Assembly (NCBI GenBank): GCA_038049695.1
Contig: CP142460.1
Coordinates: forward strand, 33,762,001 to 33,826,000
DNA length: 64,000 bases
From: Cinnamomum chago
Lineage: Eukaryota > Streptophyta > Magnoliopsida > Laurales > Lauraceae
Reading direction: 5' to 3'
In this document: positions 27,563 through 37,871 of the stretch, one piece after another
How positions within the stretch are numbered: the stretch's first letter is position 1
Layout of the letters: each line of letters begins with the position of its first letter
Translations under genes and position numbers: made by a program
Notes under the pieces: generated by a model
What the model was told of the DNA's origin: nothing
Database searches by the model: none
Seen by the model: the letters and a program-made list of their open reading frames with translations, nothing else

Positions 27563-27579
27563 GATGTCAATTAGACGTC
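27563..27579 (+). other. Conserved small stem-loop near the LTR 3' end (A)
   Basis: GATGTC, a 5-nt loop, then GACGTC (one G-T pair). It is extended outward by CCCGAC and GTCGGG with a GAT bulge. The complete Tekay-type element has the same shape with compensating changes. Confidence 0.55.
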
Positions 27580-28050
27580 GGGCGGGTTCTTGAGTTTCGT
27601 TACATTTTGTCATGGGATTCTTTTTATTATTTTTCAGAATTGTATTGGCCTTTGTTGGCTTCTTATGGGATGTAACAAAAAAACTTAACTTACTTTTGTG
27701 TTAGTCTCATAACTTGAATTGTGTTGGGAATGCCATGTTAACTCCTCTCTTTTGATACTAAGTCTTGTTATTAATTGTCATAGCACTTAACATTTTATTG
27801 GTGCTTATCTTGATGTGATTTGCTACACGCTTCCGCAAACTTGATCATGTGAGACAGATTCCGCGTGCTCCTGGAATCCTCACCGCGGGTCCGTTCCGGG
27901 GTCGCGACACATGTGTATTTCGTTGAATCTCCTCACCTCGTGTGACTGAGATCAACGCCCTGACATGCTCGTCACTTTGGTAATAGAGGACTTAGCTTTG
28001 TGTGGTTGCCATCTTTCTTGTTTCCCGTTCCTTGGTGCACTTACATGCTT

Positions 28051-28270
28051 AAATGAATACCCAATTTGTCAAATATCCATGCTTTTATATATGTTTTAAA
28101 TGAACACTTGTTTTGCCAGATCTCTATGTTTACACATGTTTTAAAAGAATACCCGATTTGTCAAATATCTATACTTTTACAAATGATGTAAATGAAAACA
28201 TGTTTTGTTAAATCTCCAAGTTTTACTCATGCTTTAAATGAATACATGTTTTGTCAGAGATTTATGATTT
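28051..28270 (+). repeat. About 47-bp tandem repeat, 4-5 degenerate copies
   Basis: Successive copies share TTTGTCAAATATC-like and TTTTAAATGAATAC-like phrases, with a period near 46-48 bp. They lie inside B1. LTRs C and B2 have only one or two copies in the corresponding place. Confidence 0.7.
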
Positions 28271-28474
28271 TCCACCCGTTTTAATTATATGCAGCCTTTG
28301 ATAAAATAATATGAATTATCACTTGTTTTATGTTTCAACACATTTATTATCTTTTCATCCACCTGCCAGACGGTCGTGTCTAACTATTTTGGTACTCATG
28401 TCCAGACTTCTTCGTCTTGAGCTCAGTGCTTTTGTTGGCTGTGGAGCCATGAGTTGTAGGTTGTTTTGTCGGCT

Positions 28475-28489
28475 ATGTCATGTAGACAT
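28475..28489 (+). other. Conserved stem-loop in LTR B1
   Basis: ATGTC, a 5-nt loop (ATGTA), then GACAT. It is the same structure as in LTRs A, B2, C, D and the complete element. Confidence 0.5.
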
Positions 28490-29659
28490 TGAGCTTGACA
28501 TCGGAGTTGTGTTACATATGGGTAGTGGTTATTAGCTTGTTATTGTATGACTTCTATTAGCCCTTTCTTGGGAGTTTTTAATTAATGCACGTTGATAATT
28601 TGTAACTTAAACACTTGTGGGAATGATTATCCTGTTACCGTCAGCTCTGTACTTGGTTGCGATGGTTTTGTTAGTTTTATGGTCTCAATACCAATATATG
28701 ATGAATAGATTGATTAATTTCTTTATTTATCAATATAATCATGCTTCCCTTTCATGAGATGAATGGTGATTTATTACTTAATGCACATGACCAATATATA
28801 TGACATAATGGTTCATGAGATGAACTGGGTCCCATTAGCATATTAGATGTGATATATGTATATGGATGAGATCCACATACGGGAGATATGTGTCACAAAT
28901 CTTATACTTAAAATATCTTCACAGCCAGTGATGAGATTGGGCATCTCATCTGACAAGGTTGCAGCACTTTGATCACTATGAGATACTGTGATTTGTCTTG
29001 ATCATCAGAATGTAAGATTCTGGATCATAGTGCTGGTACATTGGATGTATTGAAGGACCATGAGAAGCACCGTATCAAATACTGTCTCGATTTAAGGACT
29101 GCTCTCATAATTCCCTAGCAATAGGTTCTCAATCCTGAGACATTGATGAACTCAAGTTTCTATCTATTCATTTGCTTTGAGTCACCAATGAGTGAGGCCA
29201 ACTGTAGGTCAACACCTCGGTGTCTTGGGTACATGGTAGTAGGACTGTGGGAACATGCAATGATCAAGATGGAATCTATCTACATTATCCCCTTGTGCCA
29301 ATTAATGGATTTATCATTGGTAAGTGCGCACCCATTCCGATTAAGAGTTAATTGGATCGGTACCAAATGATTACTATAATTAATTGGGGCTCAAGGATAA
29401 TAAAATGTGGATCTAAGATTGGATGGGACAGATTTATTCCAATTGATCCATGGATAATGATAGAGAGGCCTACTTGTGGTAATTGAGAAGTTTAGGGTCT
29501 TCATTGAAATATATTCCTAAGACTGGAGTGCAATTGCATTTATATAGTGGAGTTATTTGCAATTAAATGTGGGCCCGGATTGCACATGAGATGTGGGTAG
29601 CGTGTCCCAGTTGGAGCCAGCTTTCTAAGGAATCCCTAGTGGTCCCCACGCTAGCCCAA

Positions 29660-29905
29660 TATATTAGAAAGATACTAATTATAGTAGAACTCTAAAAGGA
29701 AATAGAAAGTTACTATTTCTATTTGAAGTGAGACTTCTAATAGTGGTAATAGTAAGTTACTAATTATTAATGGAAGTAGGACTTCTATTTTAATTAGTAA
29801 AAGAGGAAGTTACTAATCATATTTGAAGTAAGACTTCTAATTGTGATGTAGTAAGCAACTAATTGTAGTGGAAGTAAGACTTCTATTTCAATTAGTAAGA
29901 GGAGG
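29660..29905 (+). repeat. Degenerate 50-60 bp tandem repeats in solo LTR F
   Basis: About four copies built on AAGTTACTAATTAT and GAAGTAAGACTTCTATTT, directly upstream of the TATA box. They may be a repeated promoter element. Confidence 0.65.
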
Positions 29906-29919
29906 TGGCTTCATTGCTT

Positions 29920-29926
29920 TATAAGG
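29920..29926 (+). promoter_or_regulatory. Putative TATA box of solo LTR F
   Basis: TATAAGG, about 1250 nt from the LTR start, following the tandem repeats. Confidence 0.5.
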
Positions 29927-30440
29927 AGAAGAGGAGTGCCCTTGGACGTCCCTAATATTGCTCAATATGGGGATTCACGCCCAACCAATTTAATTGTGCA
30001 AGAGTTGCATTCCTCTCTTCCTCTCCCTCTTCTAGTTCTCTTCTAGTTTCCTTTAGGGTTTTTCTCTTGGAGATCCCACCATCTTCTTGAGAAAAGAGAA
30101 TCTGATATGGGACATAGCGTGGAAGATCAAAGGGTGTTGGAGATTCTTATTTGATTAGTGAAGGTGTTCATCATCAAGGAAAGAACTCAAAGCCTCCATT
30201 AGAGCACTACCAAGCTCCAAAGGTATATCTACATCCTTGTATGTTGTGGATTTCGTGGTTGAATGTTTATGTGCTATTTTCTATCTTATAGATAGGTTAT
30301 GTTGTTGTACATGGTTTATGAGTTTGAGGAATTACATCCTGGATTGGGTTTGTTGCCTTCTAGATAGTTGATCCCTGCATCAGGTGGGTCAAAAGTTTTT
30401 GAAATGTATCTGAATGGCCCACCTATTTTCCAACAGGTTT

Positions 30441-30664
30441 ATTCCAGTCTGATATGGTTCTTGATATAATAGCTATATGCTAGTGGTTGAATGCGACATG
30501 GAATCTGATGGCCATGGACTCCGGGTTGCAACGCCACGAAAGCTTCCGCCAAATATTCAGAGTGTGTCGGAATGTGTTGTCTTCACGAAAAATATAATTA
30601 TCCTTAATTGCATTCGCACCCCCGAGGTCGGGCAGCTGCAGGGTCCGGGTTTGGGGGCGTGACA
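30441..30664 (+). mobile_element. LTR B1, fragment 3 (3' end)
   Basis: Resumes B1 after solo LTR F and runs to its terminus GGGGGCGTGACA. It aligns closely with 48220-48463 of LTR B2. The following bases CCGTA (30665-30669) should be its target duplication; the left partner would lie left of the window. The short opposing frames at 30477-30793 are not genes. Confidence 0.8.
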
Positions 30665-32265
30665 CCGTACTTGTACTTTTATGATTATTTAACTAGACTT
30701 TTCTATTTTATCATGCACCTTGTAAATCGGATTTTTAGCATCTTGCCACACGGGACTCCAAAGGTCTTAGTGCGCGATTTTCACCCTGCTTGACCATTGG
30801 TTGTACCCGGATCCATAAAAGGTCTCTCAGTATGTGTGCGGGCATTTATTGCCCTGCCCTTCCGCGTTACCTGGATCACCTTGCTTCTCTGCCATCCGTT
30901 TTGGTTTTTCTTATTTCTACTCGAAATACTACCCGATTTTCTATAAAAAAAATCTCGGACTTAGAAAAATACTGTCTTGAAGCCCATTTTACCTGTTTTT
31001 ACTGTTTTCTACCTGAATTGAAAAGAATACTGTCTTGAAACCTGCTTTGACCTTTTTTGATTGTTTTAAGCCTGAATTGGAAAATATAGTTTTTGAATTC
31101 CATTTTGACATGTTTTATTGTTTTGAGCCTGAATTGGTCGGTTTACTGTTTTAAAAGCCAAATTAACCTTATTTATGCATTTAAGCATTTGAATGGTTTA
31201 TTAAACCCCGTACTTGCACATGTAGCTTGTGAGTAACCGAATTACTCATAAATTCTGAATTTAAACACTGAATCCCGCTTTCTGCATTGATTTGTGAGTT
31301 GACATCATTATGTTTAATTATTTCTGTATATCTGAATATTGCCCCATTTTGGGATGTTCTGTAAGTGACCGGTGTCACTAATGCCCAAGCTCGATTCAAG
31401 TTCACAGGACCTTGTCCAGGCTCGATTCAGGATTCCCTATGACAAGGCCCATTAATTAAGTACCTACCTACTCGGGCTCGATTCAGGTTTCCTTGTGGTA
31501 GAGTTAATGACTCTTGGACGAGTCTATGGTACTATCTTTTGGTAGGATTATTATGAATTTTTTTTGCCTTTGTATAATTAGTCTGATTAATTCTTATTTA
31601 TGCTTTTGTTAATTGTAACTCTATGCACTGCTCTATCTGACTTTGTGATACTGTTAGTATGTTCCATTACTGCAAGCTATGTTTTTTATCTTGAATACTT
31701 GCCAGGCTTTTGTCTGATCTACGCTTGCTGCCTTAGGTTTGTTTTCCTGACCTGTACCTTGGTACGCTTTCTGAGGAGGCAACTGATGAGTTGCGTTTGA
31801 CGTGTGACTATTGTATAGAGGTTGTCATGTAGACTCCGTTCCTTGCACATGAGATGCAAAATACTTGGGAGCACTATTTAGTGTTTTGTATTCTGTTTTG
31901 CTGGCCTTTGTTGGCCTTTTACTTGGGAATGTAATTAATATATTTTATGTAATTATAACTTGAATCATGGGATTGCGATCTCCTGTTACTTGTCTAGCTC
32001 TGTTTATATTCTGTTATGATGTACCAGTCTGAGGATGTATTATCCATATGATTCTGCTAGTAAGACATTAGTGATGCTATACGGAATCCGATGTGCACCG
32101 AACTTCGGGTTGTACCACAATGCAGGCTTTCGCTAAATGTTCCATGATGGTGATTTGACCTTGTAACTCTCACCAATGCGGATCCTGGGGAAAAAGAAAC
32201 ATTATTGCGATAGTAATTCCCCAGTCACGGCCCCTTAATCCTTCCCCCATTTTGGGGCCATGACA
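30665..32265 (+). mobile_element. LTR E, 3' part of an older gypsy-type LTR
   Basis: 1.6 kb ending in GGGGCCATGACA, the same style of terminus as the B and Tekay-type LTRs. Its 3' end resembles B1 and B2 in order (CGGGTTG, then CTTTCGC, then GCGGATCCTGGG). It contains two sets of short tandem repeats (about 30965-31140, and GCTCGATTCAGG-like copies at 31388-31490). Its 5' part should lie left of the window, beyond B1. No gene is seen. Confidence 0.6.
30965..31140 (+). repeat. About 58-bp tandem repeat in LTR E
   Basis: Three degenerate copies containing ACTGTCTTGAA, then GTTTT, then CCTGAATTGG, with starts near 30971, 31029 and 31087. Confidence 0.65.
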
Positions 32266-32819
32266 ATGAATGATGTCGCCTCCTTCAATATGACCAGCTC
32301 TCAAGACCAAAAGAACAAGAAGCAACCAAGAACACTACTTGCGAAAATCGATGAATTCTAAAAATTCAACACAAACAAGAACTAGAAGAAGAAAGGGAAA
32401 TAAGGGAATTTCTAAACATCATCCAAAACTAGGAATTTCATTCCATCCCATTTGAATTTCAAAACTTCATCTAAAACTAGGAAATAAAATCCAGTAGAGG
32501 GGAAAATCAATTATGAAATATCATGTTAAGGAGCTTAAAATAAGGGATTAAATTTGTGACCATGGTACAAAATATCGGCCGATACCGGTTCATATCGCCC
32601 GATATGAACTGGTATCGGCCAATATCGGGCCAATATTTTTGTGCGATACCAGACTTGGTATTGCAGACCAAAATATTGCCAAAATATTAAAAACTAAAAC
32701 CCTAAAAAATCTCACTTTTCCCTCATTCCCCCATCTTCTTCCTTTCCCCTCATCTTCTTAGAGCAACCTAATGAAAACCTAAATGCACCATTTAGGCCCC
32801 TCAATGAGGACTTTGTTAT
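32266..32819. other. Non-coding spacer between LTR E and the Athila-like LTR
   Basis: AT-rich sequence without coding potential. The only structured part is a strong hairpin at 32572-32625. The junction with the Athila-like LTR is not sharply defined. Confidence 0.5.
32572..32625. repeat. Near-perfect 26-bp inverted repeat with a 2-nt loop
   Basis: Left arm 32572-32597, loop CC, right arm 32600-32625; 24 of 26 positions pair. The arms contain TATCGGCCGATACC-like sequence. Shortened echoes of the same words (ATATCGGGCCAATATT, GCGATACC) follow to about 32655. Confidence 0.85.
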
Positions 32820-33843
32820 GCCATCTGATGATATTAATTGGCATTAATTGTGGTAATTTGGTGTTTATAGGTGCCTTAGGTGAAAAGAGTGAATTCAAAG
32901 ATAAATTGGAGAGAAATGCAAAAAATTAGACGAATTAGACATAATGCCACCAGGCGTCAGGACGCCAGACCCCAGTAAGCGATGCCCGGGTACTACCTGC
33001 TGGCGTTCGGATGCCAGGAAGCTTGTGTCCGGATGCCATACACGGGTGAAGTCCGTCTCCTTGCGCGGTTTAAAGAGATTTTTGAAGGAAAAGCTATAAA
33101 AAGGATGCCAAACTCATTTTTAAGCTATTCAAGTCTTGAGAGGAGCTAGAGGTTGGTTTTTGAGGTTTGGAAAGAGTGCCAATGAGGATTTCGTCAATGA
33201 TTCTTCGTCTGTCTCTCTCCATGAGTAACTAACTCTCCACCTTAGGGTTGCGATGAAGCCCTAATATTGTATTTTGGTGATGTATAGGTTCTAGAGTCTT
33301 ACTTTGAACGCTTTGGTTATATGACATGAATAATATCCATTGATTGGATTTTCTTTGTTAATGCAATATCTAGTTTTGGTATTTTATTCTTCTAGAGTAA
33401 ACTACCAGTCATATGATGGTGCTTGAATAAATGTGTTGTTAGATCTAAGATAATCTATGTCATAGATATAGGTTATGCCCAGATCTAAACCCATATCCCT
33501 TATTTGTTGACTCTGTGAAGGTTTGTAACCAAAACGAGTCTTTAAAGCGTTGATAGAGAATCCCTAGTTCTATACTTGCCATTCTACGAGGGTAGAGTGG
33601 ATTCGTACCCTAAGATCCTTTCTTCGATTGAATCAAACCTTGTTTTTAATTTGATAATTTAGGAATGAAAACCTTAAATCAATACTTTATTTTCTAGTAG
33701 GATTAATTTAGGAATTTGGGAACCAACACAACTTAGCCTTTTTGTCCCAGTGGATACGACACTCGGTTAACATCCCTACTCTCACGAGTACAGATAATAG
33801 CTAGGTATAATTTATATTTGCAAACCCTGTTTTGGGACGATCA
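32820..33843 (+). mobile_element. Athila-like element: 5' LTR (left boundary approximate)
   Basis: The right boundary is set by the tRNA-Asp primer site at 33849. The sequence has the usual Athila LTR style: a GTGGATACGACACT phrase shortly before the end and a TTATATGACATGAATAATATCC phrase in the middle. The left edge is uncertain (somewhere around 32760-32830). A GC-rich patch of inverted GGCGTC and GACGCC words lies at 32946-33035. The matching 3' LTR lies right of the window. Confidence 0.6.
32946..33035. repeat. Palindromic GC-rich patch in the Athila-like LTR
   Basis: Inverted words such as GGCGTCAGGACGCC and repeated CGGATGCCA in an AT-rich LTR. It is looser than the islands in the other families. 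Confidence 0.5.
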
Positions 33844-33848
33844 AATCT

Positions 33849-33866
33849 TGGTGCCATTGCTGGGGA
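33849..33866 (+). other. Decayed primer-binding site, tRNA-Asp type
   Basis: TGGTGCCATTGCTGGGGA. It differs from the usual tRNA-Asp primer site of Athila and Tat elements at three positions, each of which turns a CpG into TpG or CpA. It fixes the plus orientation of this element. Confidence 0.8.
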
Positions 33867-34144
33867 CAATTAGCACGGTTGTTTATTTCTTTTGAAAATT
33901 CCAACGTTAATTTTGTTTTTTCATATTTTTATTTATTTTTACTTTCTCATCTTTACTCACATCGTTTGCTATCCTTACTGCAGGGTATTAATTCTAACAC
34001 AAAGAGTCCTAGAGTTTGTGTAGGATTCAGGAGAGTTCTTAAAGGTTAAAGTTTTACTCAATCAAAGCTCTCCTTTACCTAAAGAATTGTAAGTCCTAGA
34101 CTTTCTGAATTTTTTCCCATAATTGCAGTAAGAGTTGTGTGTGC

Positions 34145-34869
34145 ATGCTTGGTCGTCGTTCTTCTCATCCAGATTTGGCATCTCTAGACCAAAAATTAGA
34201 GCTAGCCCTTACGGAAATTAGATCGTCTAAACACTCTTCTAATTCCTCACACACAAATTCACAAATGGCGGAGGAGAGAACTAGAGAGGATGCTCCACTT
34301 GTTAAACGCCCTCCACCACCTCTTCGGCCCTTGAAGGAGCACTATACTCCTTCAGAATACGTGTCACCATCGTGTATTCAGCTACCTACAATTCAGGCAG
34401 CTCAGTATGAAATCAAGCCTAGTACAATCAACCTTCTTCCTTCCTTCTATGGCTTGAACAATGAAGATTCGTACAATCACATTGATGACTTCCTTGTTAT
34501 TTGCTCCACTATGAGAATAAATAATTTCGGTAGTGAGGCCCTCAAGATGTTTCTTTTCCCATTTTCACTAAAGGACAAAGCTAAGTATTGGCTAAGTACT
34601 TTACCTGCAAACTCCATCACCACTTGGGCCCAACTACAACAAAAATCCTTAGATAAATATTTATTTATTGGCAAAACCAATCAGTACCAGCGATCCATCA
34701 CATCATTCGCCCAAACTGATAGTGAACAATCTCATGAGGCATAGGATAGGTTTAAGGATCACATTTGGAAGTGTCCTCATCGCTAAATTACCAAGTGGCA
34801 ATTGCTACAGTTCTTTTATGATGGATTATCTCCTGAATGGTGAAACATGGTAGTCACCGCCAGTGGGGG
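34145..34869 (+). pseudogene. gag: Athila-like gag, first part (broken)
   Basis: The first ATG is at 34145. The frame encodes an Athila/Tat-type retrotransposon Gag capsid region: a STMR block, then FPFSLKD, K-YWL, then SITTW, in the usual order. It runs to an in-frame stop at 34742-34744 and continues in the same frame with a second stop near 34785 until it is cut by the Tekay-type insertion. Capsid proteins of this family package element RNA in cytoplasmic particles. The stops show that this copy is dead. The 5-bp duplication ATCTA (34870-34874) marks the break, and the frame resumes at 44070. Confidence 0.85.
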
Positions 34870-34874
34870 ATCTA
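34870..34874 (+). repeat. Target-site duplication ATCTA, left copy
   Basis: Identical to 44065-44069, which flanks the other end of the Tekay-type element. Confidence 0.95.
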
Positions 34875-35259
34875 TGTCACGACCCCGGAACGGATCCCGG
34901 GCCCGCGACGAGTGTTGCATTTCATTCGATGTTGTTAATTGCTTTCCCACAGGTTCCCGCGGTGAGGATTCCCAAAGACACGTGGAATCTGGCTCACACG
35001 TACACGATTTGCGGAAGCGTGTAGCAAAACACATCAAGATGAGCCCAACAAAACATTTGGGTGCCATAACAAATGATCACAAGGCATGGTATCATAGAAA
35101 GAAAGCTAACATGGCATTCCCATAAATATTCAAGTTATAGAACTGACAAAGGTGAGTTAAGTTTAGTTACAACCCATAAGAGATCTATAAAGATCAATAC
35201 ACATCTCAAAATAATCCCAAGAATCCCATGACAAAATGTGACGAACTCAGGGACCACCC

Positions 35260-35276
35260 GATGTCTAGACGACATC
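35260..35276 (-). other. Conserved stem-loop in the 3' LTR
   Basis: GATGTC, a 5-nt loop, GACATC; extended by CCCGAT and ATCGGG. Second copy at 41490-41506. Confidence 0.6.
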
Positions 35277-36216
35277 ATCGGGCTGCCACTCTCTCACGGG
35301 AGTTGGCTCACAAGCCTCCTCCTGACGTTCCTCCTCAAAGGCAACGTCTCCTGCACCTGGGCACCAACAAGCAAGGGTCAAACACGACGGTTTGGCAAGT
35401 AATCAATATAAGTATGAACATGACAATATTACTTTGGAAAAACACTTAACTCAAAGACTTGATTTGAACTGTCACAATAACTGAGGTATCAAAACAAACT
35501 AGCATGGTTTCACAAAATGTCATGAATAGTTACAATCCACAAAGAGCCCATCCTTTCTCTATCATCTATATGATGAAAAGAGCAAGCACGCACGACAAGC
35601 ACGATATACACAATATAAGCACGACACGATTCCCACATATACGGGGATTTCCGGCCGCGGAACCGGACACGCACGATGTGTAATAAATACACGACCAGTC
35701 TGCAGACAGTCCACATGTTTAAAGACCCCCAGACAGTGGATCAAACCGAAAGGGCAGTCTAAGCTCAGTGGTGTTTACTTAGTTCATGAATGCACAAAAC
35801 ACGCAAAGCACGATCAAGCACGACGAGGTAAAAAGGGGGAAATCACTTATCAAACACGACGAGCACGACTAGCACGAGGCATAATATTTATGCAAAAACA
35901 CGCTTAGGAAGTGATCCCCTTTTTCTTGAAACAAAACTTCAAAACAAGCTTGTACTAGTATTTCAAAACGAGTTCACGATGATATTCATTATATCAAAAC
36001 CAAAACACGAACACAAAGCTTATCGAGCACACGTAATGACCTTTGATTGATCCTTGTGCAATTGAGACCCAAGTATTGGAAATTTAGAAAGGAATTGATG
36101 CCCCGGAAGTTCAAAGACATCTTGGGTTCCAAGTGCACAATATCAGGTTAGAAGTCACCTAACATGTTCTAGTTTTTCATTCTTGCAAAACTCTTAAAAA
36201 TACACGAACAGTGAAT

Positions 36217-36640
36217 TTCGGTCACCTCGCGGTCAGGTGGCGGTTAGCCGAACTGGGGTCTGGCGGCTAGCCGCTAGGTGACCGCCAGGCTGACCGCTGG
36301 AATGCAAATCTGGGTTTTGCTCTCGGGAAAAGGAACCGCCATGCACGGTCGGCCGACGGTTAGCCGTGATGGGATGAGGCGGCTAGCCGCTAGCTAACCG
36401 TGTAGCTGACCGTGAAACATGGTCGAAATGTCAGCTTTTGGAAAAGGAACCGAAATCCTCGGTTGGCCTACGGTTAACCGCAAGTGGAACTGGCGGTTAG
36501 CCGTGGGCTGACCGCGGAGCTGACCGCTGAACCCAGGCGAAAATGCTAGCTTCTGGAGAAGGAACCGCTGAGCTCGGTCAGCCTGCGGTTAGCCGCAGTG
36601 GGCACAGGCGGCTAGCCGTGAGCTGACCGCTGTGCTGACC
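36217..36640. repeat. Palindrome island with a 114-bp higher-order repeat
   Basis: Nearly four units of about 114-115 bp (marked by AGGAACCG at 36331, 36445 and 36560). Each unit contains several CGGTTAGCCG, CGGCTAGCCG and GCTGACCGC words. The copy in the other LTR is at 42447-42870. Confidence 0.85.
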
Positions 36641-37399
36641 GCCAGTGCACGGGAATGCGTTTCAGGACAGATTTTTCACATTTCTCTTCTTCCCTTCCAT
36701 TCATTCTCATTCCACTTATATTCCCTGAGTCTACATACTCTCCAAGGGACAAAACACACATCCAAACTCATGAAAACAAAATCATCAAGCTTGTAAACAT
36801 ATTCATGCACAAAATTTCTAAAACAACAATGTAGCTTCAAATAAACATGCACCATGATCCTATAGGGATTACTTGCCTTGCCCAAATGCTAAACACTCTC
36901 CTCCAAGCTCTTCACACAAGCTAATCTCACACTACAAGCAAAACAAGAAAATACACAAAACTCACTCAAAATGGAAACAAGGAACCCATTTTCCAAATAG
37001 GGTTCGAAAACATGAAAAACATGATCTTAAGGAACTAAAATGACTCCATGAAAAATATGGGTTGAAGCTCTTACCTAGAGAAGGTCAAACAAGAGAGATG
37101 GAAGAGAATGGAGAGCTTTCCCAACTTGAAACCTTAAGAAAATTGTATCAATGGAGAGCTTGCAAAGAGATGAAGAAAATGGTAGTCTTAGAATTTCGTT
37201 TGGAGCTCTCTAGCTAGATCAAACCAAGTGAGGAAGATGAAGGAGAAAAGGGGTTTTCTCTCTTGCCCTAGACTCAAAAGTTGCAGAGATTGGGAAATGA
37301 ATGAGAGAGAGGGAGATGGGGACTTAAGTGATGACTCATGGGTCCCATTTAGCTTGAACTTGAAATGGTCAAAACACGATCTTGTGAGTCTCGGATGAC

Positions 37400-37430
37400 T
37401 TCGACGAAGAAGGATAAAACGATCGTCGAA
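37400..37430 (-). promoter_or_regulatory. Conserved 31-bp dyad (3' LTR)
   Basis: TTCGACGA, a 15-bp spacer, TCGTCGAA; 404 nt from the LTR start at 37834. Second copy at 43630-43660. Confidence 0.75.
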
Positions 37431-37834
37431 ATATCTAGTTTCCAAAAAGTATATTTTTGACACGGTTTTGAGATCTCGAAAATTGTGTCCAGATTTGTGC
37501 AAGAAAGACAATTTTACCCTCCTTGGGCCAAAACATGGGTTTTTTTGGGCTTCAAACATGAATGTGCTTAAAACGAAAGTTGCAACACATAAAAAGATCG
37601 TTCAAATGAAATCAAAACCACACTCACACGGAAAACGATACGATCTTCCCAAGCTTACACGTGCACTCAAGCCTTCTTGAGTGTGTCTAACCAATACTAA
37701 ACGTTCTCAAAATTCCCAAAGCTATGTCCAGGACTAAAACTAATCACTTCTAACCCAACCACAACTAAACTCACTTAAGACTAAACACATACTAATCGCA
37801 CACTAATCGAACTGGTCTGGGTCGGGGTCTAACA

Positions 37835-37847
37835 TCCTCCACCCCTT
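37835..37847 (-). other. Polypurine tract of the Tekay-type element
   Basis: The minus strand reads AAGGGGTGGAGGA directly before the LTR start TGTTAGACC. Confidence 0.85.
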
Positions 37848-37871
37848 AGGATATTTGGTCCTCCAAATAAA

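Larger units (their letters stand above)
25219..27909 (+). mobile_element. Solo LTR A, Tekay-type Ty3/gypsy
   Basis: 2691 bp from TGTTAGACCCCGACC to GGGGTCGCGACA, flanked by a perfect 5-bp target duplication CATGT (25214-25218 and 27910-27914). Termini and internal landmarks match the LTRs of the complete element at 34875-44064. No internal region is present, so it is a solo LTR left by LTR-LTR recombination. The short open frames inside it (25448, 26324, 26353, 26445, 27155) are not genes; three of them overlap the palindrome island. Confidence 0.92.
27915..28668 (+). mobile_element. LTR B1, fragment 2
   Basis: Continues B1 after solo LTR A. It aligns by eye with 47680-48230 of LTR B2, including the phrases around GACTTCTTCG and TGTCATGTAGACATTGAGC. 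The last five bases, GGTTT, are the left target duplication of solo LTR F. The short frame at 28311-28535 is not a gene. Confidence 0.75.
28669..30435 (+). mobile_element. Solo LTR F, probable Ty1/copia
   Basis: 1767 bp bounded by TGTTAGTT and CCAACA, with a perfect target duplication GGTTT (28664-28668 and 30436-30440). The surrounding B1 sequence resumes cleanly on both sides. A TATA box near the 3' third (29920) fits plus orientation. The copia assignment rests only on the TTCCAACA end and the overall style, so it is tentative. The frame at 29143-29370 is not a gene. Confidence 0.85.
34875..37834 (-). mobile_element. 3' LTR of the Tekay-type element
   Basis: 2960 bp, TG...CA, starting TGTCACGACCCC on the plus strand and ending GGTCTAACA. 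It is the downstream LTR in the element's orientation. Landmarks: stem-loop 35260-35276, palindrome island 36217-36640, donor-like site at 37074, dyad 37400-37430. The short frames inside it are not genes. Confidence 0.95.

Noticed and set aside
37188..37559. 123-residue minus frame, present in both LTRs of the Tekay-type element (also 43418-43789)
   Set aside because: It spans the LTR start, the dyad and the transcription start region. Counterparts in LTRs A, C and D are not kept as a frame.
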